A stretch of DNA of 11,669 nucleotides, taken from CAYWGR01 sp964458015 (GTDB lineage Bacteria; Planctomycetota; Planctomycetia; Pirellulales; Thermoguttaceae). The notes under the pieces are model-generated. The model did not search any database. It had not been told where the DNA came from and saw nothing but the letters and a program-made list of their open reading frames with translations. Position numbers and translations under genes: made by a program. Below are positions 7,006-11,669 of the stretch, in pieces. Position 1 is the first letter of the stretch. Each line of letters begins with the position of its first letter. The stretch covers positions 1 through 11,669 of the forward strand of contig CAYWGR010000182.1 in NCBI GenBank assembly GCA_964458015.1, given 5' to 3'.

Positions 7006-8211
7006 ATGAAATATGCGATTGTAATTCCGGATGGTTGCGCCGATGAACCCCAAGAGTCGCTTGGCGGCAAAACTCCGTTGGAAGCCGCCGACATCCCCGC
7101 AATGGATGCCGTGGCTTTGGCCGGCGTCGTAGGCCGGGCCAACCATACCCCCGCGGCGCTTCCTGCCGGTTCGGATACAGCCAACTTGAGCCTTCTGGGT
7201 TACGATCCGCTTACGCATTTCACCGGCCGCGCGCCGCTCGAAGCCGCTGCCCAGGGCATTGACCTAGGCCCCAACGACTGGGCGATTCGCTGCAATTTGG
7301 TCACCATTGAAGACCAGGTGATGAAAAGTTTCACTGCGGGGCATATTTCATCGCCCGAAGCAGCCATGCTGATTCAAACAGCCCAAGAACATCTCGGCGG
7401 TGCGGAACTTCAATTCCATGCCGGCGTCAGTTATCGCAATCTTCTGATCTATCGGAACGGAGACCAGCCCGCGCCCTTTTCGCCGGATACTCGGACCACG
7501 CCGCCCCACGACCTGACCGATAAATCCGTGCTCGATGATTATCCCCGTGGCCCGGGCAGCGATCTTTTGACGCACTTGATGAGCGAAAGCGTGACGCTCT
7601 TCACCGGCCATCCGGTCAACAAGGAACGGCGTCAGGCGGGCAAGTCGCCGGCCACCAACTTCTGGCTCTGGGGACTCGGCAGCAAACCGTCTCTGACGCC
7701 CTTCGCCGAGCTTTACGGCAAACAAGGCGCAATGATTACAGCCGTCGATCTGCTGCGAGGTTTGGCCTCGCTGATCGGATGGCGAAGGGTCGAAGTGCCG
7801 GGCGCGACGGGCTATCTCGATACGGATTACGCCGCCAAGGGACGTTATGCCGTCGAGGCCCTCGAACAATCCGATCTCGTTTGCGTTCATGTCGAAGCTA
7901 CCGATGAGGCCTCGCATGAAGGCAATACGGCGGGCAAGGTCAAGGCTCTCGAAGAGATCAGCCGACACATCGTCGCACCTTTGCACGAGGCGCTCCAGCA
8001 ATACGGCGAATACCGCATTCTGATTACGCCCGACCATCCGACCCCGCTGCGCACCAAGACGCACAGTCATGGCGATGTGCCGTTTGCCTTGGCCGGCAGA
8101 GGCATTGCGCCCGATGCCGCTCGCAGCTACGACGATCCCACGGCCGAACGATCCGCGTTGGCCTTCGAGCAGGGCTGGCGATTGATGGGCCGTTTTTTGA
8201 ACGACCAATAA
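7006..8211 (+). CDS. ApgM-family phosphoglycerate mutase-like protein; candidate homoserine kinase
   Basis: A 401-residue member of the alkaline phosphatase/iPGM superfamily, archaeal (ApgM) type. Visible metal-site and nucleophile candidates are Asp9 in VIPDGCAD, Ser56 in LPAGSDTANLSLLGYDP, the HVEATDEASHEGN block with Asp300 and His304, Asp343-His344 in TPDHPTP, and His353/His355 in THSHGDVPF. The general activity of such proteins is cofactor-independent interconversion of 2- and 3-phosphoglycerate. A subfamily found next to hom or threonine synthase genes has been proposed as homoserine kinase in genomes lacking ThrB. Position directly behind hom makes that reading likely, but the sequence alone cannot separate the two. 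The ATG at 7006 follows AGGAG (6989-6993). The 76-base gap after hom holds a GGGGCTAGAGGCTAGAAG intergenic motif but no terminator. Confidence 0.85.
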   Translation: MKYAIVIPDGCADEPQESLGGKTPLEAADIPAMDAVALAGVVGRANHTPAALPAGSDTANLSLLGYDPLTHFTGRAPLEAAAQGIDLGPNDWAIRCNLVTIEDQVMKSFTAGHISSPEAAMLIQTAQEHLGGAELQFHAGVSYRNLLIYRNGDQPAPFSPDTRTTPPHDLTDKSVLDDYPRGPGSDLLTHLMSESVTLFTGHPVNKERRQAGKSPATNFWLWGLGSKPSLTPFAELYGKQGAMITAVDLLRGLASLIGWRRVEVPGATGYLDTDYAAKGRYAVEALEQSDLVCVHVEATDEASHEGNTAGKVKALEEISRHIVAPLHEALQQYGEYRILITPDHPTPLRTKTHSHGDVPFALAGRGIAPDAARSYDDPTAERSALAFEQGWRLMGRFLNDQ

Positions 8212-8257
8212 CATCGAGACACGGTCTCCCTTTTCGTTTTTTGCAGGAGATTCCATC

Positions 8258-8767
8258 ATGGACGCACTGGATGCCATTCATACGCGCCGAAGCATCCGCA
8301 AGTTTGAACATCGGATGGTTCCCAAGGAACTCGTCGAAAAATTGCTGGCCGCGGCCATGCAAGCCCCCAGCGCCCGCAACCAGCAGCCTTGGCAATTTGT
8401 TGTGATCGACGACCAAGCCTTGTTGACCAAAATTCCCGAATTCATGCCCAACGCTTCGATGGCCGCCAAGGCCCCGATGGCGATTCTGGTTTGCGGCGAC
8501 CTGAAGCTGGAAAAATCGGAGGGCTACTGGGTCGTTGATTGCGCCGCCGCGGTGCAGAATATGCTATTGGCAGCCCATGCCCTGGGGCTTGGCGCCGTCT
8601 GGTGCGGCGTCTATCCCCGCGATAATCGCATGGCAGCTCTGAAGCAAATGCTCGGCTTGCCCGAGGACGTGCAGGCCCATAGTTTGGTAGTCTTTGGATA
8701 TCCCGACGAGTCGGTACGCCCGGAAAACCGCTATCACATGGATCGCGTTCGTTGGAATCGTTGGTAG
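8258..8767 (+). CDS. Nitroreductase family FMN oxidoreductase
   Basis: A 169-residue protein, typical of the short nitroreductase subfamily. The N-terminal HTRRSIRKFE (8-17) supplies the FMN phosphate-binding arginines. APSARNQQPWQFVVI from 36 is the second FMN contact, and the GLGAVWCGVYP region is the conserved glycine-rich stretch near the flavin. Such enzymes are cytosolic homodimers that use NAD(P)H to reduce nitro compounds, quinones or flavins; the substrate here is unknown. ATG 8258 has AGGAGA about ten bases upstream. It lies 46 bases after the ApgM-like gene on the same strand, so co-transcription is likely, but no functional link to threonine synthesis is evident. No clear terminator follows. 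Confidence 0.88.
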   Translation: MDALDAIHTRRSIRKFEHRMVPKELVEKLLAAAMQAPSARNQQPWQFVVIDDQALLTKIPEFMPNASMAAKAPMAILVCGDLKLEKSEGYWVVDCAAAVQNMLLAAHALGLGAVWCGVYPRDNRMAALKQMLGLPEDVQAHSLVVFGYPDESVRPENRYHMDRVRWNRW

Positions 8768-9147
8768 TGAAACACTATTAATACCCCCAACGATCGTGAA
8801 GTTCTAACAAACTTAGCGACCAACGGCAGCGAATCGAAGCCAATCGAGCGGTAGCCGGTATTGGTTGGCCGCCCTGCCGCCCTGCGATGCGACGTTGTAC
8901 GACGACAGGTTCTGAGGCCCCCCTCCCGGGCTGTTAATGATCTCTAGGTAGCTAATGAGCCGAGGCCCGGGCACCGACCCGAAGGGTTGGTCGTCGGAAG
9001 GCCGGAAAATAGGCAAAAACGCATACACAACGGGTCATTGGCAACCTTGACATCAATAAATGTCCATTTCCTGTTGGTCTAAACCAGATATTCCATCATC
9101 ACTAGATCAGTATTCTTTCCGGAGAGACGCTATCGCGGCATTGTGAG
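8768..9147. other. Gene-poor interval between nitroreductase and the tRNA-Pro promoter
   Basis: No complete gene, RNA or terminator is recognisable here. The stretch at 8813-9060, read on the minus strand, looks like broken coding sequence and is listed separately. The rest shows no pattern I can name. Confidence 0.5.
8813..9028 (-). pseudogene. Possible degraded coding fragment, unknown family
   Basis: The minus strand is open for 71 codons ending at 8813, with a protein-like composition (PGPRLISYLEIINSPGGG, then NQYRLPLDWLRF). An in-frame TGA lies just upstream of a GTG. A different frame immediately upstream reads TFIDVKVANDPL, which would fit a one-base frameshift near 9028. No family is recognised, no Shine-Dalgarno supports the start, and the ORF may be chance. 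It is listed because composition changes little across the proposed frameshift. Confidence 0.2.
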
Positions 9148-9176
9148 TTGACGTCCTCGGGCGTCCTCGTTATGAT
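9148..9176 (+). promoter_or_regulatory. Sigma-70-like promoter of tRNA-Pro
   Basis: TTGACG (9148-9153) and TATGAT (9171-9176) each match five of six consensus positions and have the ideal 17-base spacer. Transcription would start near 9183, giving a 5' leader of about 40 bases before the tRNA. The spacer contains CGTCCTCG twice, at 9152 and 9162. Confidence 0.7.
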
Positions 9177-9223
9177 GCTACAAGTGGTTTGATTATTGTT
9201 ACCCCATCCATCAAATCACGACT

Positions 9224-9298
9224 CGGGGCGTGGCGCAGCCTGGCTAGCGCGTCTGAATGGGGTTCAGAAGGTCGCAAGTTCGAATCTTGTCGCCCCGA
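9224..9298 (+). tRNA. tRNA-Pro, anticodon GGG
   Basis: The full cloverleaf can be drawn. The acceptor stem is CGGGGCG (9224-9230) with CGCCCCG (9291-9297); the D stem is GCGC with GCGC; the anticodon stem is TCTGA (9252-9256) with TCAGA (9264-9268); the seven-base loop ATGGGGT carries anticodon GGG at 9259-9261; the T stem GCAAG with CTTGT encloses TTCGAAT; the discriminator is A at 9298. The 3' CCA is not encoded. It reads proline codon CCC, and CCT by wobble. It stands alone, with its own promoter upstream and a terminator six bases after its end. Confidence 0.96.
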
Positions 9299-9303
9299 CA
9301 TTA

Positions 9304-9346
9304 TAAACCCTTACGCAGCAATGAGTTGCGTAAGGGTTTATTTTTT
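9304..9346 (+). terminator. Rho-independent terminator of tRNA-Pro
   Basis: A perfect 14-bp stem (TAAACCCTTACGCA at 9304-9317 with TGCGTAAGGGTTTA at 9327-9340) has a nine-base loop and is followed by six T at 9341-9346. It begins six bases after the tRNA discriminator. Confidence 0.92.
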
Positions 9347-9720
9347 GGATTTTGTAACCAAAAGCGTTTGTAACCCGTTTTGTAACCGGAAAGTCAGATT
9401 GGACCGGCTTCATCTTGCCCTTCGTCTCTTCTGCCACGCCGTTCAAGGTAGGGCTATTCCAGGACAGGCGATACAGCTTTCTATTTTTGCCCGCTTCGCC
9501 ATCTTACTTGCATTACCAGCCGCTCACTCTCCGACCCAAGGACAGGCGTGGTCGGTCTCGATGCCGGCATGAAATAGGGCATCGCCTCCACTAGCCGATG
9601 CTCTCCTGTGAGTCGCCACAGTTCGCCGTCTTGGCCAAGTCCAAAGCCATCCAACTTCCACCAAACTCCTGGGGCCTTCCTACCAAATCTCTGAATTGGG
9701 TGGACCGGCCCCCGTCGAAA
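9347..9720 (-). pseudogene. Frameshifted minus-strand coding remnant, unknown family
   Basis: Read on the minus strand, an 80-codon frame runs from just after a TAA at 9723-9721 to a TAG at 9483-9481. It is protein-like (VWWKLDGFGLGQDGELWRL, then RLVEAMPYFMP) and ends LVMQVRWRSGQK. Shifting one base at the GGG near 9490 continues as GKNRKLYRLSWNSPTLNG, then KMKPVQSDFPVTKRVTNAFG. The join LVMQVRWRSG-KNRKLYRLSWN suggests one gene broken by an extra base. The second frame stays open through the terminator and into the tRNA antisense, so its true end is unclear, and there is no start codon at the left. I do not recognise the family. Its position next to a tRNA 3' end fits debris of an integrated element, but no integrase catalytic motif is present. 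Confidence 0.4.
9352..9387 (+). repeat. Three direct copies of TTGTAACC
   Basis: TTGTAACC occurs at 9352-9359, 9368-9375 and 9380-9387, spaced 16 and 12 bases apart, just after the tRNA terminator. On the minus strand it reads GGTTACAA and accounts for the repeated VTK/VTN/GYK pattern in the broken ORF listed next. Confidence 0.55.
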
Positions 9721-9756
9721 TTACTTTACCAAGGAGGTCGTTCGGTCGGGGTATGC

Positions 9757-9781
9757 CAATAGTTCAATAGTTCAATAATTC
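9757..9781 (+). repeat. Tandem 8-bp repeat
   Basis: CAATAGTT, CAATAGTT and CAATAATT follow one another without a gap, followed by C. The array directly precedes the ATG at 9782. Confidence 0.55.
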
Positions 9782-9934
9782 ATGCAAGACAAACGGATCA
9801 GGAGTTTGGTTTGGTCGGCCTGCGACTGCAACGACGTGCCCGAACTCGCCCAAGCCATCGTCATCGAATGGAATCCTCGATTCACACGAAGGTTGGGCGA
9901 TGCCATCTTCAACCCGATCACCGTGGGTTGGTGA
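9782..9934 (+). pseudogene. Fragment resembling the start of a SprT-like domain
   Basis: A 50-codon ORF from ATG 9782 to TGA 9934 contains ELAQAIVIEWNPRFTRRLGD, which resembles the opening beta-strand region of SprT-like zinc metalloprotease domains. It stops where the domain should continue. Shifted frames then give HRGLVIRRE near 9920 and LHGGTSDGQGR near 10025, loosely like later SprT elements, but no intact HExxH metal site is found. An intact family member would be about 150-200 residues. This is a memory-based resemblance, not a search result; the fragment could also be chance. A TAA stop immediately precedes the ATG in frame, and no Shine-Dalgarno is present. Confidence 0.3.
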
Positions 9935-10185
9935 TTAGGAGGGAGTCGGCCATTGAAATGGATGAATGACTCAGAACCACGATTTCCAATGGCCTTGGCA
10001 ACTTGGCCTACGCACTGGCCGCACATTACACGGCGGAACAAGTGATGGTCAAGGTCGATAGTCCTACGCCTTAACAGCCATTGTCGAAGTCGAATTGTCT
10101 GCCGCTCGGCCTCCGTTGCCTTGGTTCTGCCCCACCTCGGTGACGGACCGGCGGCAGACTTTTTTGACAAGACGAGGGGATCGAC
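9935..10185. other. Non-coding stretch before the zinc-ribbon gene
   Basis: Apart from short shifted-frame traces that may belong to the SprT-like remnant, I see no gene, RNA or terminator. The last bases hold the Shine-Dalgarno GAGGGG for the gene at 10186. Confidence 0.5.
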
Positions 10186-10722
10186 ATGATTAACGTTACA
10201 TGTGGAAACTGCGGCGTTGGCATGAACATCGACAGCCAGTTGATCGGCCATGCCGTTCGCTGTCCATATTGCAGTGGCACAATCCAGTTGATGAGACGCA
10301 CGCCCAAGACAGCCATTATCGCCCGTTTTGTGACTTGGCCGGTGATTTGTTTGGTAATCCCAACCATCCTCTTGGGTTGGCCGATCTTTCTTGGCGGAAT
10401 TGTTGCGGTCGGCCTCGGTCTGCTCTTTTGTTGGGCCTTTACGAATATCGGCGGGGCAATTTGGTGCAAGATGAACGGCACCTCCGGGTATCTGAAGATG
10501 TGGAAGAAAGGTGGAGGCGATCCGTTCTTCGACACCTTGGACAGTCCGCTCAACAACGATCCACCCTCTGTTCGCTTCCAAGAGCTTTATCGTGCCAAGC
10601 AGAGACAGGAGACAGTCGCCGTCAATAGGCAATTTGGCTTACCTGACGACTTTATGACGGGCAAAAGGTCGGCTTCACCTCCTGCGAACGATATCCCCAG
10701 TAGTCTCCCCCGACCCCTTTAG
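10186..10722 (+). CDS. Zinc-ribbon, two-transmembrane protein (MJ0042-type N terminus)
   Basis: A 178-residue protein. The N-terminal treble-clef or zinc-ribbon is CGNCG (Cys6, Cys9) with CPYCSG (Cys26, Cys29), a CxxC-x16-CxxC site like the MJ0042 zinc fingers common in planctomycete hypothetical proteins. Two hydrophobic segments follow at about 43-63 and 66-88, then a cytoplasmic-looking, charged tail of about 90 residues. The function is not known; a membrane-attached zinc-binding or sensing role is only a guess. ATG 10186 has GAGGGG about eleven bases upstream. The stop codon TAG (10720-10722) lies within the CTTTAGTC repeat array, so the final SSLPRPL is repeat-encoded and the native C terminus may have been lost. 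A longer minus-strand ORF overlapping it (9772-10632) lacks any domain. Confidence 0.7.
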   Translation: MINVTCGNCGVGMNIDSQLIGHAVRCPYCSGTIQLMRRTPKTAIIARFVTWPVICLVIPTILLGWPIFLGGIVAVGLGLLFCWAFTNIGGAIWCKMNGTSGYLKMWKKGGGDPFFDTLDSPLNNDPPSVRFQELYRAKQRQETVAVNRQFGLPDDFMTGKRSASPPANDIPSSLPRPL

Positions 10723-10769
10723 TCTCCCCTTTAGTCTCCTTTAGTCCTCCCGCCTTTAGTCCTCCTCAA
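10699..10769 (+). repeat. CTTTAGTC(T)CC short repeat array
   Basis: TTTAGTC occurs at 10718, 10730, 10740 and 10755 (spacing 12, 10 and 15 bases), each followed by TCC or CTCC, with a related AGTAGTCTCC at 10699. On the minus strand 10709-10722 reads CTAAAGGGGTCGGG. A near-identical motif lies in direct orientation at 11394-11408, so the two form an inverted pair around the small genes between them. Confidence 0.7.
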
Positions 10770-10793
10770 AACGTCCTCTTGCGCGTCAATAAC

Positions 10794-10809
10794 GGTTCCT
10801 GACACCTTA
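10794..10809 (-). repeat. REP-like GGTGTCAGGAACC motif
   Basis: The plus strand reads GGTTCCTGACACCTTA, which is TAAGGTGTCAGGAACC on the minus strand. Closely similar short sequences are widespread intergenic repeats in planctomycetes and are often associated with RAYT (REP-associated tyrosine transposase) genes. No transposase is present in the window. The TTA at 10807-10809 supplies the stop codon of the adjacent minus-strand ORF. Confidence 0.45.
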
Positions 10810-11166
10810 TTCTCCCTCTCCGTTGATGGACCAGGACAGACCCTCGGAACTCTGCGATTCCAGTGGAGACAAATCGGACTCAACAATAGTCAAACCGTCT
10901 TGCTGTTTCTCATAGTATCGTTTTAGGTCCTTGCCGCACCAGGGGCAGAAATGGATGGCCTGTTGGCACCGACGGTAGACCTTGACGCTACCTGAATTGA
11001 ACGGGACATTATCTTGCTGCTCTGCAACCGCGCGAAACTCCAGATCAAAATAGAGGCCAATTGGTGACATTTGACGCGGAAGAATTGCCAATCCACCTTG
11101 ACCCTTGGATTGAATCGCACGCTCAAATGCCTTACAGCAGTAAGTGACACATGGCTTTGTTATCAT
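10807..11166 (-). CDS. Small cysteine-containing hypothetical protein with CPWCG knuckle
   Basis: A 119-residue protein from ATG 11166, which has GGGGG six bases upstream. The frame stays open to a TTG at 11178 (123 residues), which has no Shine-Dalgarno. Cysteines near the N terminus (CVTYCC) and a C-terminal-half motif RRCQQAIHFCPWCGKDL suggest a small zinc-binding domain; the FCPWCGK.L form is common in short phage and accessory proteins. No transmembrane segment or signal peptide is seen. I do not recognise the family. Its stop codon lies in the REP-like repeat, and the gene sits between inverted repeat motifs together with the ORF at 11179-11349, 12 bases upstream on the same strand. The sequence is visibly more AT-rich than the housekeeping genes to the left, which fits transfer. 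Confidence 0.5.
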   Translation of the reverse strand: MITKPCVTYCCKAFERAIQSKGQGGLAILPRQMSPIGLYFDLEFRAVAEQQDNVPFNSGSVKVYRRCQQAIHFCPWCGKDLKRYYEKQQDGLTIVESDLSPLESQSSEGLSWSINGEGE

Positions 11167-11178
11167 TATGGCCCCCAA

Positions 11179-11349
11179 TCACTGTATTGGTGTCATTGGT
11201 TGGAAGTATTGTCGCAGAATATCTGCTGCCTCTGGCTCGATTTTCACCGCAGTGACAACTACGTTGCCCATCTGCGTCTGCTCAAGCTTGATAAGGCCCT
11301 GATAATAAAGGGAGTTGTACAGATTGGTAGGTATCTTTCCAATGTACAT
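11179..11349 (-). CDS. Small hypothetical protein upstream of the CPWCG gene
   Basis: A 56-residue protein from ATG 11349 (AAAGG four bases upstream). The frame also offers GTG at 11367 (AAGG nine bases upstream) and TTG at 11376, the longest at 65 residues; an in-frame TAG from the repeat array lies further out. The product is soluble-looking, with KLEQTQMGNVVVTAVKIEPE followed by a helical tail ADILRQYFQPMTPIQ. No domain, signal or metal motif is recognised. Its stop is followed 12 bases later by the ATG of the cysteine-containing gene, so the two are probably co-transcribed from a promoter in or beyond the repeat array, though none is clear. Confidence 0.4.
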   Translation of the reverse strand: MYIGKIPTNLYNSLYYQGLIKLEQTQMGNVVVTAVKIEPEAADILRQYFQPMTPIQ

Positions 11350-11385
11350 TGTGCCTTTTTGTATCACGCCATTCAACCTTGTATC

Positions 11386-11669
11386 GGGGAAAGCTAAAAG
11401 GGGTCGGGAAAGCTAAAAGGCGAAAGCTAAACGAAGAAAGCTAAACGAAGAAAGCTAAACGAAGAAAGCTAAACGAAGAAAGCTAAACGANNNNNNNNNN
11501 NNNNNNNNNNNNNNNNNNNNNNNNNNNNNNNNNNNNNNNNNNNNNNNNNNNNNNNNNNNNNNNNNNNNNNNNNNNNNNNNNNNNNNNNNNAGAAAGCTAA
11601 AAGGGAAAGCTAAAAGGGAAAGCTAGGGAAAGCTAGGGAAAGCTAGGGAAAGCTAGGGAAAGCTAGGGA
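11386..11669 (+). repeat. Tandem GAAAGCTA array
   Basis: GAAAGCTA occurs seven times before the gap and seven times after it. Four perfect 14-bp units GAAGAAAGCTAAAC lie at 11433-11488. After the gap the period changes to 13 and then 10 bp (GGAAAGCTAG). The left edge carries CTAAAAGGGGTCGGG at 11394-11408, the inverted partner of 10709-10722. The array runs off the window and contains the assembly gap. Confidence 0.9.
11491..11590. other. Assembly gap of 100 N
   Basis: Exactly 100 ambiguous bases lie inside the tandem array. A round 100 is the usual placeholder for a gap of unknown size, so the array length and unit order here are not reliable. Confidence 0.95.

Noticed and set aside
7348..8277. 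309-codon minus-strand ORF inside the ApgM-like gene
   Set aside because: Antisense shadow with no domain; the plus strand has all superfamily active-site residues.
9264..9310. Antisense tRNA reading VGATRFELATF as a protein tail
   Set aside because: This is a well-known false peptide produced by antisense translation of a tRNA T-arm and acceptor.
9189..9572. 127-codon plus-strand ORF reading through tRNA-Pro
   Set aside because: It crosses a perfect tRNA and its terminator; no coding character.
9772..10632. 286-codon minus-strand ORF overlapping the zinc-ribbon gene
   Set aside because: No domain, and it covers both a SprT-like-looking plus-strand fragment and a gene with CxxC pairs, transmembrane segments and a Shine-Dalgarno.
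11386..11490. CRISPR array
   Set aside because: The GAAAGCTA units are directly adjacent 10-14-bp tandem repeats with no unique spacers.

Overview
The window looks like a chromosomal stretch from a planctomycete (Pirellulales-like). This rests on a secreted protein made of TDAGL-type leucine-rich repeats, a small MJ0042-type zinc-ribbon membrane protein, dispersed palindromic repeats of the GGGCGGGTCGAGCGAAGCGA type, and ordinary housekeeping genes in short, loosely packed units. A run of 100 N near the right end marks a scaffold gap, so this is a draft assembly. The lineage is inferred from gene style and was not tested by search.

Positions 1-5624: a dispersed palindromic repeat; a secreted LRR protein (252-1520) with a strong terminator; a convergent RlmI-type 23S rRNA methyltransferase (1619-2824, minus); a divergent MFS exporter (2958-4256, plus); and a convergent M42 metallo-aminopeptidase (4269-5330, minus) that appears to start at TTG. 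A second, shorter copy of the dispersed repeat lies between the peptidase and the next operon.

Positions 5547-8767: an apparent plus-strand operon with a recognisable sigma-70-like promoter. It holds homoserine dehydrogenase with a C-terminal ACT domain, an ApgM/alkaline-phosphatase-superfamily protein, and a small nitroreductase. An ApgM-like gene directly behind hom is the arrangement for which this family has been proposed to act as a non-orthologous homoserine kinase in threonine synthesis.

Positions 8768-10185: gene-poor. A tRNA-Pro(GGG) at 9224-9298 has a good promoter and a 14-bp-stem terminator. It is surrounded by apparent gene debris: a minus-strand ORF broken by a one-base frameshift (9347-9720), a 50-codon fragment resembling the start of a SprT-like domain (9782-9934), and a weaker fragment (8813-9028).

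Positions 10186-11669: a zinc-ribbon/two-TM protein whose stop codon falls inside a CTTTAGTC repeat array. Next come two small minus-strand ORFs of unknown function, bracketed by inverted copies of a CTAAA(A)GGGGTCGGG motif. Last is a tandem GAAAGCTA array interrupted by the gap. This right end is the most accessory-looking part: repeat-rich, more AT-rich by eye, with no recognisable housekeeping gene.

No CRISPR array, intact transposase or integrase, toxin-antitoxin pair or obvious defence system is visible. The best candidates for something new are the repeat-bracketed two-gene module with its REP-like motifs and the hom-linked putative homoserine kinase.
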